Of a DNA stretch of 64,000 nucleotides, positions 17,582 through 26,884 are shown piece by piece. This stretch comes from Dehalococcoides mccartyi (lineage in GTDB: Bacteria; Chloroflexota; Dehalococcoidia; Dehalococcoidales; Dehalococcoidaceae). A model generated the notes under the pieces. It was given only the letters and a program-made list of their open reading frames with translations, had not been told where the DNA came from and searched no databases. The position numbers and the translations under genes were made by a program. Each line of letters starts with the position of its first letter. The first letter of the stretch is position 1. The stretch is from NCBI RefSeq assembly GCF_001889305.1, contig NZ_CP013074.1, forward strand, positions 434,001-498,000, in the 5' to 3' direction.

Positions 17582-20026
17582 ATGCCTAAAAAAGAAGACC
17601 CTAGAGAAACCCTGCGGAATGCCCGGCCCAGAGCTAAATCTGCGGCTAAGGTAACTGCCCGTCCGTCTAAAAAAACCGCTCCGGTACGCAGCAAGGCTAA
17701 AAAACCCGCTGCTAAGAAGGCTTTTTCAAATACCCCGGTCAAAGGCGGGGCTTCCTGGCTTTGGGTTATGCTGATAGCTTCGGCTATGGCCTTTGTGGTC
17801 TGGCAGTGGGAAGGCGTAATGGACTTTTTTGCCAATTTCGGCAGCGGTACGGCCGGGTTGTTCGGCTGGGGGCTGCTGCTTATTCTTTTGGGTATTATTA
17901 TAGCTATTGTGGCTCTCAGGTTTGACCAGATGTCCGAATGGGCTCACCGTTACCGCTTAAATCTCTGGAACAAATGGCTGGGCGGGGTAGTGCTGATTCT
18001 GGCGGCCTGGGGAATGCTGGGTATGATGGATGCCGGCGGTGATATAGGTCTAAGCATACTTGGCGGTAACGCTGATATAAACGGGTTTATGCGGGTGCTG
18101 GCTCTGATTGTACTGGGGGTTATCCTTATAGCTCCGGGTGCAGTCTGGCGAAGCCTCAGCGGGCTTTTCAGGGGCATTTTCAGCCCCTCCCGCCGCTCTA
18201 ATATGCCCGAAGTGGCCCGCCTTGACCGTACGGTAGTCAGCCGCCCTGTATTCGGCGGTGATGAAGACCGTATTGATATGGGTGAAGAGGCACGCAGACC
18301 TCTGCCTGAAAAAGCTGCCCCTAAGATAGAACTGCCCTCTATAAAGCTGCCGTCTTTCGGCAAAGCTGAATCACGGGTAGTAGAAGTAAAAAATCCGCTG
18401 GCGGCTAAAAGTACTCCCCAGACCGAGCTTCCCAATATGCCGCCGGAGGCTGCCGCTAAAGAACCTAAACCGGCTGATGAGCGCACTGATGCAGACCGCA
18501 AGCAGATAGCTTCCGAAGTCTGGAAAAAATATGGTGAGGCTGAGGGGATAGCCGAGGTGGACGGCTGGAAACTGCCGCCTATAGAAATGCTGGATAAAAC
18601 TACCGAAATAGGTTTTTCGGAAGCGGATAATCTGCAGCGGGCACGGGCTATTGAAGAAGCCCTGGCCAGCTACGGGGTGGAGGGCAAGGTTATCCAGATA
18701 AATGCCGGTCCTACCGTTACCCAATTCGGGGTTGAACCGGGCTGGGACCGCAAGTTTAAAGAAGTTAAAGAGCGTGACAAAGACGGGGAGACTGTTTCCC
18801 GCCAGGTGGAGGTTTCCAAGACAAGGGTCAAGGTTGACCGGATTGCCTCTCTGGCAAACGACCTGGCTCTGGCTCTGGCTGCTCCTAGTTTACGCATTGA
18901 AGCCCCGGTGCCGGGTAAATCCATAGTGGGTATAGAAGTGCCCAACACTTCATTCGGGGTGGTATCTATGCGGAGCGTCATGGAGACCAATACTTTTCAG
19001 AAGATACTGGCCCGTTCACCCCTGGCCCTGGCTTTGGGTAAAGGTGCAGGCGGTGAGGCTGTTTCGGGAGACCTTACCAAGATGCCCCATTTGCTTATTG
19101 CCGGTGCTACCGGTTCGGGGAAGACAGTCTGTTTAAACTCTATTATCTGCTGTATGCTGCTTAACAATACGCCTTCCAGCGTAAAGTTTATTATGATAGA
19201 CCCCAAACGGGTGGAGCTGACCCCCTTTAACGGCTTGCCCCATCTGGCTACCCCGGTGATTGTAGACGTGGAAAAAGCCCTTTCCGCCCTGCGCTGGCTG
19301 GCGGCCGAAATGGACCGCCGCTACCAGACACTGGCCGCCGCCGGTTCGCGTAATATAGAAGGTTACAACAAAACCCGCATGGGTTCTGACCGGATGGCGT
19401 TTATTGTGCTGATAATAGATGAGCTGGCTGACCTGATGATGGCTGGTTTTGATGAGGTTGAACATATCCTCTGCCGTTTGGCCCAGATGGCCAGAGCAGT
19501 GGGTATTCACCTGGTGGTGGCCACCCAGCGCCCGTCAGTAGATGTTATCACCGGGCTTATCAAGGCTAACTTCCCCACCCGTATCAGTTTTGCGGTTACC
19601 TCTCAGGTAGACTCGCGGACTATTCTGGATATGGTGGGGGCGGAAAAACTGCTGGGGCGGGGCGATATGCTTTATATGCCCACCGAGGCAGCCAAACCCA
19701 AACGCCTGCAGGGCTGTTATGTTTCGGATGCCGAGAGTGAACGCCTGATATATTTCTGGACCAACCAGAAAGATATTTCTCCATCTGAAGCTTTGAAGGT
19801 TGAGGAGATTACCGCGCCGCCGCCTGCCCAAAAGAGCAAAAGCAAAGACCCTTTGTTTGATGAGGCTATGGCACTTATATCAGAGCATAACAATATTATT
19901 TCAGCCTCGTTTTTACAAAGGAAGATGCATATCGGTTACCCCAGAGCCGCCCGTTTGGCAGATGAACTGCGGGAAGCTATTGAGGGTGATGACGGCAAAG
20001 CCGAAGTGCCTAAAGATGAGTATTAA
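17582..20026 (+). CDS. ftsK: FtsK/SpoIIIE-family DNA translocase
   Basis: An 814-residue membrane-anchored chromosome pump acting at the division site. A Lys/Ala-rich N-terminal tail (about 1-55) is followed by about four membrane segments (to about 190), an acidic/Pro-rich linker (about 200-310), the alpha/beta motor with Walker A AGATGSGKTVCLNS near 508 and Walker B LIIDELADLMM near 613, and a winged-helix gamma domain (SASFLQRKMHIGYPRAARLADEL) that would read polar sequence motifs. Last gene of the plus-strand block; a bidirectional terminator follows. Confidence 0.95.
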   Translation: MPKKEDPRETLRNARPRAKSAAKVTARPSKKTAPVRSKAKKPAAKKAFSNTPVKGGASWLWVMLIASAMAFVVWQWEGVMDFFANFGSGTAGLFGWGLLLILLGIIIAIVALRFDQMSEWAHRYRLNLWNKWLGGVVLILAAWGMLGMMDAGGDIGLSILGGNADINGFMRVLALIVLGVILIAPGAVWRSLSGLFRGIFSPSRRSNMPEVARLDRTVVSRPVFGGDEDRIDMGEEARRPLPEKAAPKIELPSIKLPSFGKAESRVVEVKNPLAAKSTPQTELPNMPPEAAAKEPKPADERTDADRKQIASEVWKKYGEAEGIAEVDGWKLPPIEMLDKTTEIGFSEADNLQRARAIEEALASYGVEGKVIQINAGPTVTQFGVEPGWDRKFKEVKERDKDGETVSRQVEVSKTRVKVDRIASLANDLALALAAPSLRIEAPVPGKSIVGIEVPNTSFGVVSMRSVMETNTFQKILARSPLALALGKGAGGEAVSGDLTKMPHLLIAGATGSGKTVCLNSIICCMLLNNTPSSVKFIMIDPKRVELTPFNGLPHLATPVIVDVEKALSALRWLAAEMDRRYQTLAAAGSRNIEGYNKTRMGSDRMAFIVLIIDELADLMMAGFDEVEHILCRLAQMARAVGIHLVVATQRPSVDVITGLIKANFPTRISFAVTSQVDSRTILDMVGAEKLLGRGDMLYMPTEAAKPKRLQGCYVSDAESERLIYFWTNQKDISPSEALKVEEITAPPPAQKSKSKDPLFDEAMALISEHNNIISASFLQRKMHIGYPRAARLADELREAIEGDDGKAEVPKDEY

Positions 20027-20049
20027 ATAAACAGCTTACTCTGTATTAA

Positions 20050-20077
20050 AAAAGCCCTGACTTAAATCAGGGCTTTT
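20050..20077. terminator. Bidirectional intrinsic terminator between ftsK and the uvrB operon
   Basis: An 11 bp perfect stem (AAAAGCCCTGA / TCAGGGCTTTT) with a 6-base loop. On the minus strand it ends in six T residues, a strong terminator for the uvrB operon; on the plus strand the T-run is interrupted (TTTTATTT). The stop codon of the small minus-strand ORF (20076-20078) overlaps its edge. Confidence 0.85.
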
Positions 20078-20216
20078 ATTTGGTCTTTTTTTCAACAGCG
20101 TCTTTGTAAACTCTGGCCAGACCTTTGCCGTGCTGGGTCATCTTGCGGCGGCGGCTTTCCAGCTTTTCTTCGCGCCGTTCCTGACGGGTTAAGGGGTTTT
20201 TACTTGGTTCTTTCAT
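20076..20216 (-). CDS. Small basic hypothetical protein overlapping the uvrB 3' end
   Basis: A 46-codon ORF ([18 protein letters not shown] at the start, [12 protein letters not shown] near the end). It starts 17 bp inside the 3' end of uvrB in another frame and stops at the terminator. It is extremely Arg/Lys/Glu-rich and probably one or two helices; function unknown. No Shine-Dalgarno is evident, so translation would be coupled to uvrB. The orderly non-repetitive composition and position between a stop codon and a terminator suggest a real gene rather than chance. Confidence 0.6.
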   Translation of the reverse strand: MKEPSKNPLTRQERREEKLESRRRKMTQHGKGLARVYKDAVEKKTK

Positions 20217-22206
20217 TTTTATTTACGGGGTCTGTTTCAAGTACCGTCCGCAGTTCCACCACCCGGTCACGGATAAGGGCTGCCCGTTCAAATTCCAGAT
20301 TTTTGGCCGCTTTTTTCATCTGGCTTTCCAGTTCTTTTATCAAACGGACAATGTCTTCCCTGAGAGTGGGGGCAGGCCTGAACTCAGGGCCGCTGACTTC
20401 GGCGGTGATTGAGCGGATACGTTCATTTATATCCTTGATAGCCTTGCGGATACCCTGCGGGGTAATATTGTGCAGACGGTTATAGTCTTCCTGTATTTTG
20501 CGGCGGCGGCTGATTTCGTCCATAGCCCGCTGCATAGACCCGGTGATTTTATCTGCATACATGATAACCTGCCCGTCCACATGGCGGGCGGCCCGCCCCA
20601 TAGTCTGGATAAGGGCCTGTTCACTCCGCAGATAACCCTCTTTGTCGGCATCCAGTATGGCCACCAGGCTGACCTCTGGAAGGTCAAGCCCTTCGCGGAG
20701 CAGGTTTATACCTACTATAACGTCATAAACCCCCAGCCGCAAATCACGCAGGATTTCCACCCGTTCCAGCGTGTCTACTTCCGAATGCAGATAATGGGTT
20801 TTTATCCCCATTTCCACCAGATAATCAGCCAGTTTTTCAGACATTTTTTTGGTAAGGGTAGTGATAAGCACCCGTTCTTTTTTATCTACCCGTTTTTTTA
20901 CTTCTTCCAGCAGGTCATCTATCTGGCCGCCGGTGGGTTTTACGGTTATAACCGGTTCAAGCAGCCCGGTGGGGCGTACCAGTTGCTCAACTACCTGCTG
21001 GGAGTGTTCTTTTTCATACGGGCCGGGTGTGGCTGATACGTAAATAGCCTGTTTGACTCTGGCTTTAAATTCATCAAAGCTTAAAGGGCGGTTATCCATG
21101 GCTGAGGGCAGGCGGAAGCCGTAGTCCACCAGGGTTTTCTTGCGGGCGGCATCTCCGGCATACATACCCCGTATCTGGGGCAGGCTCATATGGGATTCAT
21201 CTACTATCAGCAGGAAATCTTCCGGAAAGTAATCCAGCAGTGTCCAGGGGGCGCTGCCTGCTTTCCGTCCTGCCAGGTGGCGGGAATAGTTTTCCACCCC
21301 GGAGCAATACCCTGCCTGTTGCATCATTTCAAGGTCATAATTGGTGCGCTGCTTCAGGCGGGCGGCTTCCAGCATTTTGCCCTCGGCTTCCAGTTCCTTC
21401 AGGCGGTCTTCAAGCTCGGCCTGAATGCCCTTTATAGCTTCGACCATTTTTTCGGCTGAGGTTACAAAGTGCTTGGCGGGGTAGATATTTATCTCATCTA
21501 TGTCAGCCAGTAGTTCGCCGCTTACCGGGTCAAGGCTGACTATCCGTTCTATCTCGTCACCGAAAAACTCCACTCTGAGAGCCAGTTCTTCGTAGGCAGG
21601 CTGGATTTCAAGGGTATCTCCCCGCAGGCGGAACTTGCCGCGGGAGAAATCTATGTCATTCCGCTCATACTGCATATCCACCAGCCGCCGCAGTATAAGG
21701 TCACGCCTCAGGGACTGGCCCTTTTTCAAAGGGAGTACAAAACTGCGGTATTCTTCGGGTTCACCCAAACCGTAAATGCAGGAAACCGAGGCTACTATAA
21801 CCACATCCCGCCGTTCAAACAGGGCGCGGGTGGCCGCATGGCGGAGTTTATCAATTTCCTCGTTTATGTCAGCGTCTTTTTCAATATACATGTCCTTTTG
21901 GGGGACATAAGCTTCGGGCTGGTAATAATCATAATAACTTACAAAGTATTCAACCGAATTTTCGGGCAGGAACTCTTTCATTTCGGAGTAAAGCTGGGCA
22001 GCCAGAGTTTTATTGTGGCTGATTATCAGGGTGGGACGGTTTACTCTGGCAATTACATTTGCCATGGTAAAAGTTTTACCGGAGCCGGTAACCCCCAGCA
22101 GGGTCTGGTCTGTAAGCTCGTGTACCAGCCCCTCAGAGAGTTTTTCCACCGCTTGGGGCTGGTCACCGGTAAGCGCGAAATCCGAGACTATTTTGAAATC
22201 AGGCAT
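20200..22206 (-). CDS. uvrB: Excinuclease ABC subunit B
   Basis: A 668-residue nucleotide-excision-repair helicase that verifies damage delivered by UvrA and recruits UvrC. Walker A is [16 protein letters not shown]; the beta-hairpin region [15 protein letters not shown] (as [15 protein letters not shown]) follows, with helicase motifs [19 protein letters not shown] and QTMGRAARH, and a C-terminal UVR domain ([22 protein letters not shown] region) that contacts UvrC. It follows ruvA by 45 bp on the same strand. Confidence 0.97.
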   Translation of the reverse strand: MPDFKIVSDFALTGDQPQAVEKLSEGLVHELTDQTLLGVTGSGKTFTMANVIARVNRPTLIISHNKTLAAQLYSEMKEFLPENSVEYFVSYYDYYQPEAYVPQKDMYIEKDADINEEIDKLRHAATRALFERRDVVIVASVSCIYGLGEPEEYRSFVLPLKKGQSLRRDLILRRLVDMQYERNDIDFSRGKFRLRGDTLEIQPAYEELALRVEFFGDEIERIVSLDPVSGELLADIDEINIYPAKHFVTSAEKMVEAIKGIQAELEDRLKELEAEGKMLEAARLKQRTNYDLEMMQQAGYCSGVENYSRHLAGRKAGSAPWTLLDYFPEDFLLIVDESHMSLPQIRGMYAGDAARKKTLVDYGFRLPSAMDNRPLSFDEFKARVKQAIYVSATPGPYEKEHSQQVVEQLVRPTGLLEPVITVKPTGGQIDDLLEEVKKRVDKKERVLITTLTKKMSEKLADYLVEMGIKTHYLHSEVDTLERVEILRDLRLGVYDVIVGINLLREGLDLPEVSLVAILDADKEGYLRSEQALIQTMGRAARHVDGQVIMYADKITGSMQRAMDEISRRRKIQEDYNRLHNITPQGIRKAIKDINERIRSITAEVSGPEFRPAPTLREDIVRLIKELESQMKKAAKNLEFERAALIRDRVVELRTVLETDPVNKNERTK

Positions 22207-22251
22207 ATTAAAATTATAAACATTTGGATGAGCGGGGGCAATCCGGGGAGG

Positions 22252-22836
22252 TCACTTATTGTTGAAATAATTAAGCGCCAGTTTTATCCGTTCTTCCAGC
22301 GGCAGGCCTGTGATATCTTCCAGACTGGCAATAGCTTTGGCGGCTTCGCCTGCGGAGTATCCCAGGGCGGTCAGGGTGGCTAAAATATCCGAATTGGCTT
22401 CGGTAACCTGGCTGAGGATACCTGCCTCCCAGCTTTTAGCTATCTTGTCTTTAAGTTCCAGCACAATACGGCTGGCGGTCTTTTTACCTATACCCGGTAT
22501 AGTGGAAAGAAGCTCTGTATTGCCGCTTATAATGGCGGAAGCCAGAGCTTCGGCATTCATGGCGGAAAGCATGGCTAAACCCAGTTTGGGGCCTATGCCG
22601 CTTACGTCTATAAGGGTTTCAAACAGGGAGAGCTCTTCGGCTGTGCCGAAACCAAACAAGTTCAGGGCGTCTTCGCGGACATGGAGGTGGGTAAATACCC
22701 GTACTCTCTGCCCAAGTTCGCCGATAAGGGCAGGCGAGGAAGCCGGCATATAGGTGCGGAAACCCACTCCGGATACATTTATTACCGCCCAGTCTTTGCC
22801 GCTGGCTTCCAGAATACCGCTCAGACTTGAAATCAT
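22252..22836 (-). CDS. ruvA: Holliday junction DNA helicase subunit RuvA
   Basis: A 194-residue protein that binds four-way DNA junctions and loads the RuvB motor. N-terminal OB fold (about 1-62), helix-hairpin-helix pairs ([14 protein letters not shown] and [19 protein letters not shown]) and a C-terminal RuvB-binding domain. It starts 1 bp after the ruvC stop. ruvB is not adjacent; uvrB takes that position. Confidence 0.95.
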   Translation of the reverse strand: MISSLSGILEASGKDWAVINVSGVGFRTYMPASSPALIGELGQRVRVFTHLHVREDALNLFGFGTAEELSLFETLIDVSGIGPKLGLAMLSAMNAEALASAIISGNTELLSTIPGIGKKTASRIVLELKDKIAKSWEAGILSQVTEANSDILATLTALGYSAGEAAKAIASLEDITGLPLEERIKLALNYFNNK

Positions 22837-22837
22837 T

Positions 22838-23335
22838 TCAGTCTCCCTGTGATGTTATATTTGCAAAAGCCCTGTGGCTGTGGTGGCAGATAGCTACTGC
22901 CAGGGCATCAGCGGCATCATTGGGCTGGGGTATTTCAGCCAGATTTAACAGCAGGCGCACCATTTCCTGTATCTGTTCTTTGGAGGCATTGCCTGAACCG
23001 CTTACCCGGCTTTTTATACAGGCGGGGCTGTATTCGGTAACTGACAGACTGTGGTTGGCGGCCGCAAGCAGGGCTACAGCCTGAGCTTTGCCAATGGCAA
23101 GAGCGCTCTTAATATTTTTATCTGCAAACGGGCTTTCCACCGCTACTTCGTCCGGCTGGTATAGTTCAATCACTTCCACCAGTCCTTTATATATATACGC
23201 CAAACGCTGAGGTACGGGTGCGCTGGCAGGGGGGGTAAGGCTGGAAAAACCTATCAGTGACAGCTCATCATCTGCGGCCTCAATAACGCCGTATCCCACT
23301 ACTATTGTGCCGGGGTCTATTCCCAATATTCTCAT
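22838..23335 (-). CDS. ruvC: Crossover junction endodeoxyribonuclease RuvC
   Basis: A 165-residue Holliday-junction resolvase with RNase H fold. Acidic catalytic residues are seen in [17 protein letters not shown] (Asp6), [10 protein letters not shown] (Glu) and [14 protein letters not shown] (two Asp). It lies 3 bp after yebC and 1 bp before ruvA, forming a recombination-repair operon. Confidence 0.95.
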   Translation of the reverse strand: MRILGIDPGTIVVGYGVIEAADDELSLIGFSSLTPPASAPVPQRLAYIYKGLVEVIELYQPDEVAVESPFADKNIKSALAIGKAQAVALLAAANHSLSVTEYSPACIKSRVSGSGNASKEQIQEMVRLLLNLAEIPQPNDAADALAVAICHHSHRAFANITSQGD

Positions 23336-23338
23336 AAA

Positions 23339-24094
23339 CTAAGCCTGAGAGTGGTATTTCTCCACTACTTCGGGGTCAAAATCTGCGTTGGAAGAAACAG
23401 TCTGGACATCATCCAGTTCCTCCAGCTTGTCCAGCAGCTTTAAAACCTGCAGGGAGGTTTCTTCGTCCAGTTTAACAGTATTTTTGGGTATCATGTTTAT
23501 TTCGGCTGAATCTACAGTAACGCCTTGGGCTTCCAGCTGCTGGCGGACTTTTTCCATATCCGGCATGGCAGTATATATCTCCATGTAGTTTTCTTCTACG
23601 TTTACGTCTTCCGCTCCCATATCGATGGCTTTTAAGGAAAGGTCATCGGTATCAAGCCCCACCGTTTCCACTCCGATGACCCCTTTAGCCTCAAATATCC
23701 AGGATACCGCCCCGGATTCAGCTAAACTGCCGCCGCTTCTTGAGAACATGTGACGGACATCTGAAACGGTGCGGTTGCGGTTGTCACTCATACCGTTCAC
23801 CAGTACGGCAACGCCTCCTGGTCCATAACCTTCCAAAACCATCTCAATGACAGTTGTTCCTTCCAGTTCCCCGGAACCTTTTTTGATAGCCCGTTCAATA
23901 TTGTCTGAAGGCATGCGGTTGTCTTTGGCTTTTTGTATAGCCAGGCGGAGGCGGGCATTTCCTTCGGGGCTGGGGCCGCCCTGTTTGGCGGCGAAGATGA
24001 TTTCGCGTGAGAGTTTGGTAAACAGCTGGCCTCGTTTGGCGTCAGCCGCACCCTTGGCGTGTTTGATGGTAGCCCACTTGGAATGTCCGGACAT
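23339..24094 (-). CDS. yebC: YebC/PmpR-family protein
   Basis: A 251-residue member of the YebC/PmpR (TACO1) family, starting MSGHSKWATIKHAKGAADAKRG as is typical. Family members have been described as transcription regulators and, more recently, as translation factors for proline-rich stretches; which role applies here is not visible. The start has CAGGAGAG upstream. A TAGAAT about 30 bp upstream may be a -10 box. It precedes ruvC, a common linkage. Confidence 0.93.
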   Translation of the reverse strand: MSGHSKWATIKHAKGAADAKRGQLFTKLSREIIFAAKQGGPSPEGNARLRLAIQKAKDNRMPSDNIERAIKKGSGELEGTTVIEMVLEGYGPGGVAVLVNGMSDNRNRTVSDVRHMFSRSGGSLAESGAVSWIFEAKGVIGVETVGLDTDDLSLKAIDMGAEDVNVEENYMEIYTAMPDMEKVRQQLEAQGVTVDSAEINMIPKNTVKLDEETSLQVLKLLDKLEELDDVQTVSSNADFDPEVVEKYHSQA

Positions 24095-24209
24095 ATATTA
24101 TCTCTCCTGTTGTCTAGCTGCTACCATTCTAGCACTTTTTACAATTTGGGATAAAGTGTTTGGGGAAAATGTAAAAAGCAAAATTTGTCAGGCGGAAGGT
24201 GTGGGTTTT

Positions 24210-24569
24210 TCAGTCTTGGGCAACTACCATTGCAATGGCGTATTCGCGGCAGTGGGATAGACTGACAGACAGCTGCTTGATACCAAGAAGACCAGCTTTG
24301 GCCAGTGCCTGCCCGTACAGATTTATTGACGGCTGTCCGTCAGGCAGATTCAGGGTTTCTATCTCTGAGTAGCTTTGGTTTTTAGGCAGGCTGAGGGCTT
24401 TTATGACTGCTTCTTTAGCCGCAAAACGGGCTGCCAGTGAAGGCAGGCGGTCTTTACATAAAGACAGTTCAGCCGGGGTGAATATGCGGTTCAAAAAACG
24501 TTCTCCCCAGCGGGCTTGGGCCGCTTTGATGCGGCGGATTTCAATAATATCCGTACCTGTATAAAGCAT
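24210..24569 (-). CDS. acpS: Holo-[acyl-carrier-protein] synthase
   Basis: A 119-residue enzyme that transfers 4'-phosphopantetheine from CoA to acyl carrier protein. The Mg-binding Asp7 is in YTGTDIIEI and Glu53 in [12 protein letters not shown]. It lies 41 bp downstream of the NuoE-like gene and 115 bp upstream of yebC on the same strand. Confidence 0.94.
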   Translation of the reverse strand: MLYTGTDIIEIRRIKAAQARWGERFLNRIFTPAELSLCKDRLPSLAARFAAKEAVIKALSLPKNQSYSEIETLNLPDGQPSINLYGQALAKAGLLGIKQLSVSLSHCREYAIAMVVAQD

Positions 24570-24610
24570 AACGGCTTTATTATAACGGCTGTCAGCGCAC
24601 TTGGCGAGGG

Positions 24611-25075
24611 TTATCTTTTCTTTTTGCCCAGTATGCGGTTTAAGCTGCTGCCGTCAAGGCGGGTATAAAGTTTGCCGTCTACCTCCAGGGTAGGTGCCAG
24701 CCCGCAGATACCGGCGCAGTTGATAGTATCCAGACTTATCTCATTATCAGGAGTGGTCTCGCCGGCTTTGATGCCCAACCGTTTTTCAATATTCCTAAGC
24801 AGTCTTTCCGCCCCCATTACGTGGCAGGCTGTTCCCCGGCAAACATGCACCTTGTGAATCCCCGGTGGTTCAAGCCTGAACTGGCTGTAAAAAGTGGCTA
24901 TATTGTAAACAGAGCTTTCGGGTACGCCTACGTAAACAGATACCGATTGCATCATGTCACGGGAAAGGTAAGAAAACTTGCGCTGGAAAGCCAGCAGAAT
25001 GGGGATAAGGTTTTCTCTTTTTGCTTCGTACAGGGAGAGTACGGGGGTGTATGCCTTGTTTACGGGCTTGTCCAT
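24611..25075 (-). CDS. NuoE-like [2Fe-2S] thioredoxin-fold subunit, without NuoF/NuoG neighbours
   Basis: A 154-residue protein of the 24-kDa NADH:quinone oxidoreductase/hydrogenase subunit family. The helical N-terminal part is followed by a thioredoxin-like fold with the four cluster cysteines Cys79, Cys84 (C-x4-C) and Cys120, Cys124 (C-x3-C), spaced as in NuoE. ATG 25075 is chosen because GGAGG sits seven bases upstream; the longer frame begins at TTG inside that site. NuoE normally sits with NuoF and NuoG or HymB/HndC, none of which is present here. Confidence 0.9.
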   Translation of the reverse strand: MDKPVNKAYTPVLSLYEAKRENLIPILLAFQRKFSYLSRDMMQSVSVYVGVPESSVYNIATFYSQFRLEPPGIHKVHVCRGTACHVMGAERLLRNIEKRLGIKAGETTPDNEISLDTINCAGICGLAPTLEVDGKLYTRLDGSSLNRILGKKKR

Positions 25076-25126
25076 AATGCACCTCCGCAAGATTTACTTG
25101 GCTGGCATGGATTACCCTTGATAAAA

Positions 25127-25156
25127 AGTATATCTCAAATAAATCTTGATTAGCAA
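25127..25156 (-). promoter_or_regulatory. Putative promoter of the nuoE-like gene
   Basis: Minus strand TTGCTA (25151-25156), 18 bp, TATACT (25127-25132), about 52 bp upstream of the start codon. Confidence 0.45.
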
Positions 25157-25171
25157 CGAATTTGGTAAAAA

Positions 25172-25187
25172 TAAGTACTAATACTTA
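25172..25187. promoter_or_regulatory. Perfect palindrome in the nuoE-like/carboxyltransferase divergent region
   Basis: TAAGTA-CTAA-TACTTA, a perfect 6+4+6 dyad just upstream of the candidate nuoE-like -35 box and within 140 bp of the carboxyltransferase start. It has the size of a regulator binding site; there is no direct evidence for a regulator. Confidence 0.35.
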
Positions 25188-25311
25188 CGGCATATGCAGA
25201 TGTACTTAAGGGCAGTTTGCACCTGTATCTACGTACAATACAAACGTGAGTTCAGTTGCCCTTGGTAATGGGCTGTGTTATCATTACGAGAGTTTTGGGT
25301 GGAGGAAGTGT

Positions 25312-26862
25312 GTGGCTGTACAGGATCAACTTGACAACCTGAACCGCCTTAAAAAACAGGCGGAAATGGGCGGCGGAGAAGCCAAGATAGATGCTCAGCA
25401 TAAACGGGGCAAGTTAACTGCCCGTGAACGTATAGAATTGCTCTTTGACAAAGGAACATTTAACGAACTGGGAGCTTTTGCCGCCCACCGCTGCCGTGAT
25501 TTTGGGCTGGAAAAACAGCGGAACGCGGGAGATGCGGTGGTAACCGGCAGCGGTTTGGTAAACGGGCGGCTGGTTTTTGCCTACTCCCAGGATTTTACTG
25601 TTTTGGGCGGCTCTATCTCCGAAGTGGTAGGCCAGAAAGTAGCCCAGGTTATAGATATGGCTATCAGGGCGGGTGCGCCTCTGATTGCTATAAATGACTC
25701 AGGCGGTGCCCGTATACAGGAGGGCGTCGCCAGTCTGAGCGGGGTGGGGGATATACTTCTCCGCAATACAATTGCCAGCGGGGTTATTCCCCAGATATCG
25801 GTAGTGGTGGGCCCAAGTGCCGGAGGTGCGGTTTATGCTCCGGCTCTGACAGACTTTATCTTTGCGGTTAAGGGCATAAGCCAGATGTATATTACCGGGC
25901 CGGATGTTATCAAAGCGGTAACGGGGGAAGATATCAGCCATGAGGCACTGGGGGGAGCGGAAATCCACGCTAAGAAAAGCGGGGTAGCCCATTTCCTGTG
26001 CGAAAATGAAAAGGAGTGTTTTGAACAGATAAGGGAGCTGATGGGTTTCCTACCCCAGAGTAACCGCAACAAACCTCCCCGCGGCAAAAATAAGGATAAT
26101 GAAGAACGCAAAACCCGTGACCTCAGGGATATAATACCGGATAATCCCAAACGGGCTTACGATATGAAAAAAGTTATTACCGAAGTAGCTGACGAGAAAG
26201 AATTTTTTGAGGTTCACAAGCATTTTGCCCAGAATATAATAGTCGGCTTTGTGCGTATGGGCGGGCAGCCTGCGGGTATTGTCGCCCAACAGCCCTCGCA
26301 TATGGCCGGTGTTATAGACATAAACGCATCACTCAAAGCAGCTCGGTTTATCCGCTTTTGCGATGCCTTTGAGATACCGCTGGTCAGTTTTGTAGACGTG
26401 CCGGGTTTTATGCCGGGTACAGACCAGGAGCACAGCGGTATTATCAAGCACGGTGCCAAGCTGATTTATGCTTATGCGGAAGCAACTGTGCCCAAGATAA
26501 CGGTTATCACCCGCAAGGCTTACGGGGGTGCGTATATTGTTATGAGCAGCAAGCACCTCAGGGGTGATATAAACTATGCCTGGCCGGCCAGTGAAGTGGC
26601 GGTCATGGGGGCGGAAGGGGCAGTAAATATCATATCTCGTAAGGCTATTACCGAGTCTGCAAACCCGGAAGAAACCCGCCAGAAACTGCTTGACGAATAC
26701 CGGGAACACTTTGCCAACCCCTATCAGGCGGCTCAGCTGGGATATATAGACGACGTAATTGACCCGGCGGATACCAGGAGCAAAATAATAAAAGCCCTGC
26801 GCTCTCTGGAAAACAAGGTGCTGGCAAATCCGCCTAAGAAACACGGGAATATACCTTTGTAA
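25312..26862 (+). CDS. Acyl-CoA carboxyltransferase beta subunit (PccB/MmdA family)
   Basis: A 516-residue carboxyltransferase related to propionyl-CoA carboxylase beta and methylmalonyl-CoA decarboxylase alpha subunits. Two crotonase-like halves are visible; the first has NDSGGARIQEGVASLSG and GPSAGGAVYAPALTDF, the second has FVDVPGFMPGTDQEHSGII and RKAYGGAYIVMSSKHL. GTG 25312 is chosen because GGAGGA lies five bases upstream and the family begins at this point. No biotin carboxylase, biotin-carrier or decarboxylase subunit gene is nearby. It heads the plus-strand TCA-type cluster. Confidence 0.88.
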   Translation: MAVQDQLDNLNRLKKQAEMGGGEAKIDAQHKRGKLTARERIELLFDKGTFNELGAFAAHRCRDFGLEKQRNAGDAVVTGSGLVNGRLVFAYSQDFTVLGGSISEVVGQKVAQVIDMAIRAGAPLIAINDSGGARIQEGVASLSGVGDILLRNTIASGVIPQISVVVGPSAGGAVYAPALTDFIFAVKGISQMYITGPDVIKAVTGEDISHEALGGAEIHAKKSGVAHFLCENEKECFEQIRELMGFLPQSNRNKPPRGKNKDNEERKTRDLRDIIPDNPKRAYDMKKVITEVADEKEFFEVHKHFAQNIIVGFVRMGGQPAGIVAQQPSHMAGVIDINASLKAARFIRFCDAFEIPLVSFVDVPGFMPGTDQEHSGIIKHGAKLIYAYAEATVPKITVITRKAYGGAYIVMSSKHLRGDINYAWPASEVAVMGAEGAVNIISRKAITESANPEETRQKLLDEYREHFANPYQAAQLGYIDDVIDPADTRSKIIKALRSLENKVLANPPKKHGNIPL

Positions 26863-26884
26863 AGGAAGGTTGCATAAACAAAAC

